Below, in pieces: positions 47,813 to 56,071 of a stretch of 64,000 nucleotides of DNA. Numbering within the stretch: position 1 is the stretch's first letter; every line of letters begins with the position of its first letter. Under the pieces are notes generated by a model. That model was not told the DNA's origin and searched no databases. It worked only from the letters and a program-made list of their open reading frames with translations. The stretch is from contig CACMLX010000002.1 in the NCBI GenBank assembly GCA_902614655.1, positions 1 through 64,000 of the forward strand, written 5' to 3'. Position numbers and translations under genes: made by a program. Source of the DNA: an uncultured Pelagibacteraceae bacterium. GTDB taxonomy: Bacteria; Pseudomonadota; Alphaproteobacteria; Pelagibacterales; AG-422-B15.

Positions 47813-48475
47813 ATGGAGAAAAATAAATCTTTTTTTGAAAAAGATGAAGCAGACGAATGGTTTAAACGAAATATCGAAGCAATTGAGGAAAAAGAAGACT
47901 CAAGTAAAAACGCTATAGATTTGCTTGTTGATTGGTTGAAGCCTTTTGCTAATGAAATTTTAGATGTTTTAGAAATTGGCTGCGGAAGTGGACATCGACT
48001 TAATCAAATCACAAATTCTATTTCAGCTAAAGGTTATGGGGTTGAGCCAAGTACTAAAGCAGTTAAATATATTCAAAGCAATTTTCCTAAAATTGAGGCA
48101 AAAGTAGGGTTCGGCGATGATGTTCCATTTTATCAAAAATTTGATTTAGTACATTTAGGCTTCTTTTTATATTTGGTGGATAGAGAGAATTATTTGAGGT
48201 GTATTAGTGAAGCAGATAGATTAGTTAAATTTGGTGGTTTTTTATCAATTATTGATTTTGAAACACCATTTCCATATTCAAACTTATATTCACATCAAAG
48301 TGGTGTTTATTCGCACAAGCAAAACAACTGCGATGTTTTCGTAGCAAGTGGTTTGTATAGTGTTGTTAATAAGTTTCAATTTTCGTATAGTAACCTCTTT
48401 TTTGACAAAGAGATAAATGAACGCGTTGCACTTACCCTTCTTTACAAAGAGACTGAAATTTTTGGGAAAGGTTAA
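47813..48475 (+). CDS. Class I SAM-dependent methyltransferase
   Basis: A 220-residue methyltransferase with the SAM motif I VLEIGCGSGHRL at about residues 52-63, followed by GYGVEPS (motif II) and FDLVHLGFFLYLVD (post-I/motif III region). The substrate is unknown; similar small methyltransferases occur in surface polysaccharide and other accessory loci. It stands alone with about 280 bases of upstream non-coding DNA containing repeat copy A, and is not closely similar to the next methyltransferase. Confidence 0.82.
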   Translation: MEKNKSFFEKDEADEWFKRNIEAIEEKEDSSKNAIDLLVDWLKPFANEILDVLEIGCGSGHRLNQITNSISAKGYGVEPSTKAVKYIQSNFPKIEAKVGFGDDVPFYQKFDLVHLGFFLYLVDRENYLRCISEADRLVKFGGFLSIIDFETPFPYSNLYSHQSGVYSHKQNNCDVFVASGLYSVVNKFQFSYSNLFFDKEINERVALTLLYKETEIFGKG

Positions 48476-48525
48476 ACTTTAATTTTTATGCTAAATCTGA
48501 CCTACGTAGTTTGTAACCACTTTAT

Positions 48526-48581
48526 GCTGTAAGCATTGCTATACAATACTTCTACAAACTGGCACTATTGAGTGGGAATAA
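48526..48581 (+). repeat. guaA 3'-end-like direct repeat, copy B
   Basis: A 56-bp segment parallel to copy A. Its last 18 bases (48564-48581, ACTATTGAGTGGGAATAA) are identical to the last 18 bases of guaA (47153-47170), and the left part keeps TATACNATACT as in guaA but with about 5 bases missing between. It ends 76 bases before the second methyltransferase gene. Confidence 0.75.
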
Positions 48582-48657
48582 AATATTTATAAAAAACTCT
48601 ATATATTCTTCAGTAGAATATGTGCTATATACTTTCTAATTTTATAAAGTAAACTTT

Positions 48658-49281
48658 ATGACAAAGTATAAAAAGTATCAAGATTACGTAATAAAGGACG
48701 GAATATTTATTGGTGATTTTGAACAGATGTATCAAGATTTCTTAGATCCGTGGGAACAGACTGAGCGAGAAAAATTTGCGTCCGAAAAAGCAGTATGTAT
48801 TAATATAATTAAATCTTTATCTTGTAAGAACATTATTGAGTTGGGGTGTGGATTTGGACAACTTACAAATAGGATAAATCAAATATGCCCAAATGTGTTA
48901 GGCGTTGATATTTCAAAAACAGCAATAGCAAAGGCCTCAAAACGATATCCTCATTGTAAATTTGAAGTAAGTATTTTTCCTCATCTGGATTTGCTTAGAA
49001 AAATTAAACCTGATTGTATTGTAATGGCAGAGATTACTTGGTATGTATTGGATCAGCTTGATGAATTTTTATTTTTCTTAAAAAAAGAATTTCCAAATAC
49101 TTATCTTATACACACGCTCATGACATATAAATCGGGAGAGCAGAAATACGGCGCTAATAAGTTTACAAATTTAAGAGAAATTAAAGAATATTTTGGCATG
49201 AATTACCTAGAAAGTGGCGAAATTGAGAGACTTGAATATAATGGTGGTAAACGGACTTATTTTGTGGGCAGATTTAAATAA
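48658..49281 (+). CDS. Class I SAM-dependent methyltransferase
   Basis: A 207-residue methyltransferase: motif I NIIELGCGFGQLTNRI at about residues 58-73, then VLGVDISKTAIAKA, and DCIVMAEITWYVLDQLDEFL as the motif after it. The N-terminal region (DFLDPWEQTEREKFASEKAV) is shared with methyltransferases from nodulation-like or glycan loci (NodS-type), but the substrate cannot be named. It follows repeat copy B. Confidence 0.82.
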   Translation: MTKYKKYQDYVIKDGIFIGDFEQMYQDFLDPWEQTEREKFASEKAVCINIIKSLSCKNIIELGCGFGQLTNRINQICPNVLGVDISKTAIAKASKRYPHCKFEVSIFPHLDLLRKIKPDCIVMAEITWYVLDQLDEFLFFLKKEFPNTYLIHTLMTYKSGEQKYGANKFTNLREIKEYFGMNYLESGEIERLEYNGGKRTYFVGRFK

Positions 49282-49314
49282 TTAAGCATGAGTAATATAT
49301 GCCTTTAATATTTA

Positions 49315-49833
49315 ATGAGTAACATTTTGCAAAAAATACTAAATTTTTTCAAATCAATATTTAACTTTAATTTAACTGATTTTAGTTGGATTAAGACGTC
49401 TAAATTTATTGAATTAGATAATATAGATATTTCTGAAGACCCTGTGAGACCTGAACTTGATTTAAAATGGAGAACTTCACACGATAGAAAAATTTACGGG
49501 CTGGAGTTCAACAATCAAATTGAGGGTATAATGTGTTTGGCATTTACTAAAGACGTTCCTCATTCAGTAAGAGAGCTAGACTTGATGAGTCGCCTGGCAG
49601 TTTATGAGCAAAATGCAGATACAATTATTGCATATACTGTATGGTCTCGTAAAAAGGGTGCAGGACGCAAAATTATGGAAGAGGCTTTGAAATTTGGTAA
49701 GGAAATGGGATACAAAAGAATTGTTACACTTTCACCTCTAACTCCTATGGCAACGCACTATCACATAAGAAATGGAGCTAAATTATTGGGGCACAATCCT
49801 ACAACTCAAAATTTTGAATATAAGATTCAATAA
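49315..49833 (+). CDS. GNAT-like N-acetyltransferase
   Basis: A 172-residue protein whose C-terminal part has the GNAT acetyl-CoA-binding pattern in loose form: TIIAYTVWSRKKGAGRKIMEEALKFGKEMGYKRIVTLSPL (about residues 104-143), then YHIRNGAKLLG. The N terminus is an amphipathic helix-rich stretch (ILQKILNFFKSIF). Substrate unknown. It starts 33 bases after the methyltransferase and may belong to the same accessory unit. Confidence 0.65.
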   Translation: MSNILQKILNFFKSIFNFNLTDFSWIKTSKFIELDNIDISEDPVRPELDLKWRTSHDRKIYGLEFNNQIEGIMCLAFTKDVPHSVRELDLMSRLAVYEQNADTIIAYTVWSRKKGAGRKIMEEALKFGKEMGYKRIVTLSPLTPMATHYHIRNGAKLLGHNPTTQNFEYKIQ

Positions 49834-49881
49834 ATTTGGTTGGTATGGAAAGTCTAATTATTTAGACTATATTTTAATCAT

Positions 49882-51312
49882 ATGCCAAAAAAAGATATCA
49901 ATATCTTCTGGTTCAGACAAGACTTACGTCTATCAGACAATCCTGGATTATTTAATTCGATTAAAAATGGTGCAACGTTGCCAATTTTCATATTTGATGA
50001 TGAAAACTCGAGAGAACACATAAATGGTTCTGCGAGTAAATGGTGGCTTCACCATTCATTAATTGCTTTAAATAAATCTTTAAACAATAATTTAAGTTTA
50101 TATAAAGGTGATCCTAAGACTATCTTAATTAAACTTACAGAAACTTATAATGTTAAAGAGATATTTTGGAATAGATGTTATGAGCCGTGGCGAATAAAAA
50201 GAGACAAAAAAATTAAAAGTTTTTTCGATGAGATGAAAATAAACGTAAACACATTTAATGGCTCTCTTCTTTGGGAACCTTGGAATGTGGTCAAAAATGA
50301 TGGTACTCCATATAAGGTATTTACTCCTTACTACAGAAAAGGTTGTTTGAATTCCGAAATGCCAAGAACACCGATACAAAAACCAAAGTTAGACAATCTA
50401 TTGTTGGACAAGACGAATAGTATTAGTATCGATGAACTAGAACTAATGCCAGAAAACAACTGGTATGGTGAGATGGAAAAACTATGGATTCCTGGAGAGA
50501 AAGGAGCTCATAATAAAATCGATATTTTTATAAAAGAAGGCCTTGCTAATTATAAAGATGGTAGAAATTATCCATCTGGAAAAAATGTTTCACAGCTGTC
50601 ACCTCATTTGCATTTTGGAGAGGTATCACCTAACCAAGTTTGGTATCGATCAAAAACTCAAGAAGGAAAAAAAGAAATTAAGAAGGATTTGGATCACTTT
50701 TTAAGTGAACTTGGATGGAGAGAGTTTTCTTTCAATCTTTTGTATCATTTCCCAACTTTACCAAAAGAAAATCTTCAAAAGAAGTTTGACAAATTTCCTT
50801 GGGATAAAAATAAAGATACGTTAAAAAAATGGCAAAAAGGACTTACAGGGTATCCAATAGTAGACGCCGGCATGAGGGAACTGCGGCAGACTGGATATAT
50901 GCACAATCGTTTAAGAATGGTCGTGGGTTCATTTTTAGTCAAAAACCTACTATTGCACTGGCACCATGGTGAGAGATGGTTTTGGGATTGTTTAGTTGAT
51001 GCGGATCTTGCTAATAATAGTGCAGGTTGGCAATGGATTGCAGGCTCAGGAGCGGATGCTGCACCTTATTTTAGAATATTTAATCCTGTCATGCAGGGGC
51101 AGAAATTTGATTCGGATGGCAAATATACGAAAAAATACATTCCTGAACTTAAGGATATGCCAAATAAGTATTTGTTTAATCCTTGGGAGGCACCTAAAGA
51201 TGTCTTAGACTCTGCAAATGTAAAACTTGGTAAAGATTATCCAATGCCAATTGTCGAGATTGGAACATCCAGACAAAAAGCATTAGAGGCTTTTGCTACG
51301 ACTAAACGTTAA
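49882..51312 (+). CDS. phr: Deoxyribodipyrimidine photolyase (cryptochrome/photolyase family)
   Basis: Light-driven repair of UV-induced cyclobutane pyrimidine dimers. N-terminal antenna domain (NIFWFRQDLRLSDNPGLF, residues 5-22) and C-terminal FAD domain with ELGWREFSFNLLYHFP, GMRELRQTGYMHNRLRMVVGSF-type helices, HWHHGERWFWDCLVDADLANNSAGWQW and RIFNPVMQGQKFD; these are class I CPD photolyase hallmarks. 476 aa is full length. It suits a surface-water organism. Upstream gap is 48 bases. Confidence 0.95.
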   Translation: MPKKDINIFWFRQDLRLSDNPGLFNSIKNGATLPIFIFDDENSREHINGSASKWWLHHSLIALNKSLNNNLSLYKGDPKTILIKLTETYNVKEIFWNRCYEPWRIKRDKKIKSFFDEMKINVNTFNGSLLWEPWNVVKNDGTPYKVFTPYYRKGCLNSEMPRTPIQKPKLDNLLLDKTNSISIDELELMPENNWYGEMEKLWIPGEKGAHNKIDIFIKEGLANYKDGRNYPSGKNVSQLSPHLHFGEVSPNQVWYRSKTQEGKKEIKKDLDHFLSELGWREFSFNLLYHFPTLPKENLQKKFDKFPWDKNKDTLKKWQKGLTGYPIVDAGMRELRQTGYMHNRLRMVVGSFLVKNLLLHWHHGERWFWDCLVDADLANNSAGWQWIAGSGADAAPYFRIFNPVMQGQKFDSDGKYTKKYIPELKDMPNKYLFNPWEAPKDVLDSANVKLGKDYPMPIVEIGTSRQKALEAFATTKR

Positions 51313-51352
51313 TTATTAAATTTATTTTTATAAATCAATCTAAGCAAAGTTT

Positions 51353-51380
51353 TTGCCACAAAAGTATAATAATGTATAGT
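51353..51380 (+). promoter_or_regulatory. Possible promoter before the unknown membrane protein
   Basis: TTGCCA (51353-51358), 16 bp, TATAGT (51375-51380). Transcription would begin about 51387, only a couple of bases from the ATG at 51389, so the transcript would be leaderless or nearly so. No ribosome binding site is visible before that ATG. Confidence 0.4.
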
Positions 51381-51388
51381 CTGTATTT

Positions 51389-51907
51389 ATGAGCACAGAA
51401 ATAGTAATAATTATTGTGCAAATGGTTGCAGCATTTGGTGTGGTTGTTTCTGTTGTTTATTTAGGAATACAAATACATCAGCAAAATGAAATCACAAAAG
51501 CACAATTTGGACATTCTTTAACACACAGAATGTATGAGAGGTATTTTAATACATCGAAAGATAAAGAATTTAGTAATTTTCTCTCAAAAGATTGGGCAGC
51601 AGGTGAACTAGATAATGCAGATAAATGGAGAGTAGCAGTATATGTAAATGCATTACTAGTGGATATTTTTGATACATATGAAAAAGTTGAAAAAGGTTTT
51701 GTTGATGAAACGCATTTAAAAATGAGAATGCATATGTTGAAATTGGGCACCATGAAGGCGCCCATAGCGCAATCAACTTGGAAATATTGGAGGGGGATTA
51801 AATCAAAAGAATTTGTGGAATGGTTTGAAACTGAAATTTATGGTGATCGAGCAACTTTTAAAGAAGGTTATCAAGAGGAAATAATTCCAAACGTTAGAAG
51901 AGATTAA
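51389..51907 (+). CDS. Hypothetical protein with one N-terminal membrane helix
   Basis: A 172-residue protein I do not recognise with certainty. Residues 5-27 form a membrane helix (IVIIIVQMVAAFGVVVSVVYLG), followed by a hydrophilic, helical cytoplasmic or periplasmic part rich in aromatics (HRMYERYF, WAAGELDNADKWRVAVYVNALLVD-like stretch, WKYWRGIKSKEFVEWFE). No catalytic motif is seen. It is followed by a cupin gene 17 bases later. Confidence 0.65.
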   Translation: MSTEIVIIIVQMVAAFGVVVSVVYLGIQIHQQNEITKAQFGHSLTHRMYERYFNTSKDKEFSNFLSKDWAAGELDNADKWRVAVYVNALLVDIFDTYEKVEKGFVDETHLKMRMHMLKLGTMKAPIAQSTWKYWRGIKSKEFVEWFETEIYGDRATFKEGYQEEIIPNVRRD

Positions 51908-51924
51908 ATTAAGGAGATTATTAA

Positions 51925-52449
51925 GTGAGAAGAATTGTTACAGGACATAATGACAATGGCAAATCTGTAATTAAAATTGACGGCCCACCAGCACGCTCCA
52001 TCGGAGAAGAAATCGGTGGTCTATTCGAAATATGGAACGAAGACGGAAATACTATTGATACAACAAGTAGTAAAGACAGAGCTGATAGCGATATAATTTT
52101 ATCACCACCTCAAGGAGGTTCTAAATTTCGATATTTTCAAATAATGCCTACTCCAAAAGGTGTCCCTCTCGAGGTGCTAAATAAAATGGCTGAGAAAGCT
52201 TTCAGTCGTATAGGGGCAGCTCATCACCGGGTTGACGTAACTAAACATCCAGCAATGCATAAGACTAAAACAATTGATTATATTATTCTCCTTAAAGGGG
52301 AAGTAACCTTACTTCTGGATGAAGAAGAAGTGAAAGTTAATCCGTTTGATGTTGTTGTACAGAGAGGTACAAATCATGCTTGGGTAAATAATGGCTCTGA
52401 TCCTGCGCTTCTAATAGCTGTATTAATAGATAGTGAACTAACAGATTAG
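51925..52449 (+). CDS. Cupin domain protein
   Basis: A 174-residue protein with a C-terminal cupin_2 barrel (DYIILLKGEVTLLLDEEEV, then VVQRGTNHAWVNNG, about residues 113-155) and an N-terminal strand-rich extension. The His of GTNHAWVN and preceding residues could bind a metal. Start is GTG with AAGGAG 8 bases upstream. The reaction is unknown; related proteins include small-molecule dioxygenases, isomerases and regulators. Confidence 0.8.
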   Translation: MRRIVTGHNDNGKSVIKIDGPPARSIGEEIGGLFEIWNEDGNTIDTTSSKDRADSDIILSPPQGGSKFRYFQIMPTPKGVPLEVLNKMAEKAFSRIGAAHHRVDVTKHPAMHKTKTIDYIILLKGEVTLLLDEEEVKVNPFDVVVQRGTNHAWVNNGSDPALLIAVLIDSELTD

Positions 52450-52506
52450 TCTAAAATCATAGCTTTTCCTGGAATTTTTTTGTTTTATAAAGTATAAACC
52501 GACTTT

Positions 52507-53334
52507 ATGCGAAGAAAATCAGCTAATGACATAAGATCACTAAAGGGAAAAATACCAATTGTTTGTCTTACAGCTTATACGGCACCTATAGCACGAGTGA
52601 TAGATGAAAAAGTTGATCTAATGCTGGTCGGAGACTCATTAGGCATGGTCCTTTATGATTATGAAAACACACTTCAAGTTACACTTGGACAAATGATAAA
52701 TCATGCAAAATCTGTTGTTGGCGCATCAAGTAAATCATGTGTAGTTGTTGATATGCCTTTTGGTACTTATGAAGAGTCAACTGATAAAGCATTCATGAAC
52801 TCGGCCCGTGTAATGAAAGAAACAAATTGCAATGGTGTAAAGCTTGAAGGCGGTCAGAAAATGGCAAAGACAATTAAATACCTCACAAAAAGTTCAATCC
52901 CAGTAATGGGCCATATTGGTTTACAGCCGCAGAGCGTGCTACTTGATGGAGGTTACAAAGTTAGAGGTAAAGTAAAGTCTGAATGGCAAAAGTATATAGA
53001 CGATGCAATTGCGGTTCAAGAAGCTGGTGCTTTTGCAGTCGTTCTTGAAGGAATGGCAGAGCCTTTAGCTGCAGAAATAACTTCTATTCTTAATATACCA
53101 ACTATTGGAATAGGAGCTTCAGCAAAATGTGATGGTCAAATATTAGTAACTGAAGATATCTTAGGGTTATCAAATGTAGCTCCAAAGTTTGTAAAAAAAT
53201 ACATTAATTTAGATGACGTTATCAAAACTGCTGTACATAAGTTTTCAGATGAGGTTAAAAATAGAAGTTTTCCATCATCAGATCATATTTATAACATGCG
53301 ACCGCACATAGTTAGTAACAAAGGTAATAATTAA
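52507..53334 (+). CDS. panB: 3-methyl-2-oxobutanoate hydroxymethyltransferase
   Basis: First enzyme of pantothenate (coenzyme A) biosynthesis, adding a hydroxymethyl group from 5,10-methylene-THF to 2-oxoisovalerate. VCLTAYTAPIARVIDEKVDLMLVGDSLGMVLYDY-like N terminus (metal-binding Asp in GDSLGM), KLEGG, MGHIGLQPQS and IGIGASAKCDGQILVTEDILG are typical. 275 aa is full length. Its stop overlaps the next gene by one base. It uses the methylene-THF that the betaine/sarcosine genes in this window generate. Confidence 0.96.
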   Translation: MRRKSANDIRSLKGKIPIVCLTAYTAPIARVIDEKVDLMLVGDSLGMVLYDYENTLQVTLGQMINHAKSVVGASSKSCVVVDMPFGTYEESTDKAFMNSARVMKETNCNGVKLEGGQKMAKTIKYLTKSSIPVMGHIGLQPQSVLLDGGYKVRGKVKSEWQKYIDDAIAVQEAGAFAVVLEGMAEPLAAEITSILNIPTIGIGASAKCDGQILVTEDILGLSNVAPKFVKKYINLDDVIKTAVHKFSDEVKNRSFPSSDHIYNMRPHIVSNKGNN

Positions 53335-53966
53335 TGAGTGATATTTTAAGGCAAGTTGATGAAGATATAAGAAAAGACAAATTAATAAACTTATGGAAAA
53401 ATTATGGATTATATGTAGTCATATTTTTTATTTTAGCTGTTGGAATTATAGCTGCACTTGAGATAAGAAGTTCGATTTTAAAAGCCAATAATGAAAAAAT
53501 AGTAGAGAATTATATAGCTGCCACAGCAGAAAATAATATTGATAACTCAATTAGCATTCTGACCGAACTCAAACAAACTAATAATAGTTTTGTTTCTAGT
53601 CTCTCATCACTACAAATAGCTCAAAAACAGATACAAAAAGGAAATAGGGCAGAAAGTAAAAAAAAACTAGAGGAAATAATTAATAATCCAAATGCAGACC
53701 AGGTTTTAGTCGACCTTTCAATTTATTATTATTTAATGATGAACATAACAGATATAAGTATTGACGAAATGAACTCTATATTGGATGAAAATAAAATTCA
53801 TAAAAGCAAATTTAAATACCTTTATCAAGAATTAATTGGAATTAAGTACCTTATATTAGATAACTTGACTCAATCAAAAAAATTATTTGAAAAAATTAAA
53901 AATGATGCTGAAGCCCCAAGAGAAGTAATTGAAAGAGCCAAAAAATTTATCGATTTGATTGCGTGA
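53334..53966 (+). CDS. YfgM-like tetratricopeptide membrane protein
   Basis: A 210-residue protein with a short cytoplasmic N terminus (DEDIRKDKLINLWKNYG), one membrane helix (about 25-43, LYVVIFFILAVGIIAALEI) and a periplasmic TPR-like helical part. This is the layout of YfgM, the periplasmic chaperone partner of the SecYEG translocon. Encoded between panB and bamB, the normal alphaproteobacterial order. It overlaps panB by 1 base (TAATG). Confidence 0.82.
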   Translation: MSDILRQVDEDIRKDKLINLWKNYGLYVVIFFILAVGIIAALEIRSSILKANNEKIVENYIAATAENNIDNSISILTELKQTNNSFVSSLSSLQIAQKQIQKGNRAESKKKLEEIINNPNADQVLVDLSIYYYLMMNITDISIDEMNSILDENKIHKSKFKYLYQELIGIKYLILDNLTQSKKLFEKIKNDAEAPREVIERAKKFIDLIA

Positions 53967-53970
53967 CAAT

Positions 53971-55269
53971 ATGTCAAGATATTTTTTTTTATTATTAATT
54001 ATCATTATCACTTTTATTTCTTGTGCTAGGGATGTTCAAAAAGTTGATAGAGGAAGTAGCTTTCCCGTTTTAACATATAACGCCGAAATATCTGAGACAT
54101 TAAACTTAGATTTAACAAATATTTATATTGATAACACCAGAAACATTAATTTTTGGTCACAACATTTTCAAAATCCAAAAAATAATCTTAATAATATTCT
54201 TACTAATGCATCATTTGAAAAGAAAACTAAATTAATAAGTGGAAAAAGAGGTGTAAAAAATATAATTCAACCTATTTTTTTTGATAATAATATTTGTCAT
54301 GTATTGAATACTGGTTTTATAGAATGTGTAAATGTTGAAACTGAAAATACTAATTATAAAATAGATATAAAACTTGAAGGAGTTAAGAAATATGAACTTG
54401 TAAGAGGAGGCTTAGCTTATTTTGAAAATAAAATAGTATTTGTGGATGGCTATGGACAAATAAATTTATATAACGCTACAAATGGTGAAGAAATATGGAA
54501 AAATAAAATCGATTTCCCAATTTTGTCTCCGCCCTTAATCTATAGAGGATATATATACTTCATATCGTCAGATAATAGAATTTTTTCAGCAGATATAATC
54601 GATGGAACTATTGCATGGTCATTTCAAACAATATCTGAAAATAAGAAGAATCTATTTACCTCATCACCTGTTGCATATGAAAATACAATAATTGTACCTT
54701 TCAGTAACGGTGATTTAGTATCTTTTATATATGATACAGGCAGGCCAATATGGTCAGAAAATGTATCAAAAATATCATTGGTAAGTAATTTTGATATAAA
54801 AGATATTTCTGCCAGTCCAGTAATATCTGGCAATAATATTTATTCTCTAAGCTCTAATGGTAAGTTTGTGTCTCTAAATGCTATGAATGGACAAAGAAAT
54901 TGGTCTATTGATTTGTCTGGCTTTAGGACGCCCATAATATCAGGCAATCAAATTTATGTAATCAATGATGAAGCTAAATTAATTTGTATTGACATAAATA
55001 CAGGAGAAATTTATTGGATAGTAGATTTATCTAAGTATTCAAAAGGACAGAAATCAAAAAATATGAATTTATGGTTAGGTCCTTATCTAATTAATAACCT
55101 TTTGTACAACTTATCATATTTTGGTGAACTTAAAATTGTTTCACCAATTTCAGGGGATATTCTATCTAAAAAAGAAATTGGCGTTAAGGGAATCATGTCA
55201 CCTCCTTTAATTTTAACAAGTTCAATTTTTATTACGGATGAAAATTCAAATGTCTTCAAGTTTAAATAG
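53971..55269 (+). CDS. bamB: Outer membrane assembly lipoprotein BamB
   Basis: 432-residue PQQ-like beta-propeller lipoprotein of the BAM complex that inserts outer-membrane proteins. I use the ATG at 53971, which gives a clean lipoprotein signal MSRYFFLLLIIIITFISC with the lipid-attached Cys at residue 18; the TTG at 53959 would add four polar residues. Repeated blades are visible, such as LYNATNGEEIWKNKIDFP, SADIIDGTIAWSFQ, SLNAMNGQRNWSIDLSG and CIDINTGEIYWIVDLS. The 3' end overlaps the der gene. Confidence 0.9.
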   Translation: MSRYFFLLLIIIITFISCARDVQKVDRGSSFPVLTYNAEISETLNLDLTNIYIDNTRNINFWSQHFQNPKNNLNNILTNASFEKKTKLISGKRGVKNIIQPIFFDNNICHVLNTGFIECVNVETENTNYKIDIKLEGVKKYELVRGGLAYFENKIVFVDGYGQINLYNATNGEEIWKNKIDFPILSPPLIYRGYIYFISSDNRIFSADIIDGTIAWSFQTISENKKNLFTSSPVAYENTIIVPFSNGDLVSFIYDTGRPIWSENVSKISLVSNFDIKDISASPVISGNNIYSLSSNGKFVSLNAMNGQRNWSIDLSGFRTPIISGNQIYVINDEAKLICIDINTGEIYWIVDLSKYSKGQKSKNMNLWLGPYLINNLLYNLSYFGELKIVSPISGDILSKKEIGVKGIMSPPLILTSSIFITDENSNVFKFK

Positions 55270-56071
55270 TATTAAATTAAATATAATTGGAAAGCCAAAC
55301 TCTGGTAAATCAACACTATTTAATTCGTTACTAGGTGAAGATATTTCACCAGTTGGTGATGAATATGGTTTAACTAAAAAGATTTACAGAGACTCGTTTA
55401 AATATAAAAGTCATGAATTTATAATTGTTGATACGCCTGGAATGCGAAGACGCAGAAAAATAATTGATAAAAATGAGATAAAAAGAAACACTGAAGTTGT
55501 AAGATTAGTTAAGGATGTAGACATTATCATATTACTAATTGACTCCCAAGAAAGCATTACAAGGCAAGATTTTAAACTTGCAGATATTGCTATACGTAAA
55601 AATAAAATTCTCTTTTTTGTATTTAATAAAATAGATATAATTGAAGACAAAAGAAGTTTTAAAAAAAAAATTAATAAATATTTAGAGCTAAATTATAGCA
55701 AGTTTAAATATATTAATATCGAATATATATCAGCAAAGAAAAATATTAAAATCACTAATTTATTAAGTAATATAATTAATAAAAAGAAGGCTTTGACTAC
55801 TTTAATTCAAAAACAAAAATTGAATAACTTTATTGATCTTTTGCAAAAAAAAGGAGTTTATCCTAAAATTAATAAGATAGAAATAAAACCCAAATACATT
55901 GTCCAACTTGAAAATGAAATACCAAAATTTAAAATTTTTTTAAATACTAAAAAAAAGGCTCCTCAGATATTTCAAAAATTCTTTGATAATTCTTTTAGGA
56001 ATTATTTTCAGCTTGAAGGGATTCCTATAATCTATAATTTTATAAGTTCAAAAAATCCATTTTCTAGCTGA
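55250..56071 (+). CDS. der: Truncated Der/EngA GTPase (second GTPase domain plus KH-like domain only)
   Basis: Ribosome-assembly GTPase. Ordinary Der has two GTPase domains and a KH-like domain (about 440-490 aa); this protein has 273 aa and only one GTPase domain: G1 GKPNSGKS (14-21), G3 DTPGMRRRRK (61-70), G4 NKID (126-129), G5 SAK (161-163), followed at about 185-273 by the Der KH domain ending FQLEGIPIIYNF. The GMRRRRK switch II and KQ/RQD-LA segment match domain 2 of Der. The preceding DNA is bamB, so the first domain is absent, not frameshifted. The ATG at 55250 overlaps bamB by 20 bases; an ATG at 55238 is also possible. Confidence 0.85.
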   Translation: MSSSLNSIKLNIIGKPNSGKSTLFNSLLGEDISPVGDEYGLTKKIYRDSFKYKSHEFIIVDTPGMRRRRKIIDKNEIKRNTEVVRLVKDVDIIILLIDSQESITRQDFKLADIAIRKNKILFFVFNKIDIIEDKRSFKKKINKYLELNYSKFKYINIEYISAKKNIKITNLLSNIINKKKALTTLIQKQKLNNFIDLLQKKGVYPKINKIEIKPKYIVQLENEIPKFKIFLNTKKKAPQIFQKFFDNSFRNYFQLEGIPIIYNFISSKNPFSS

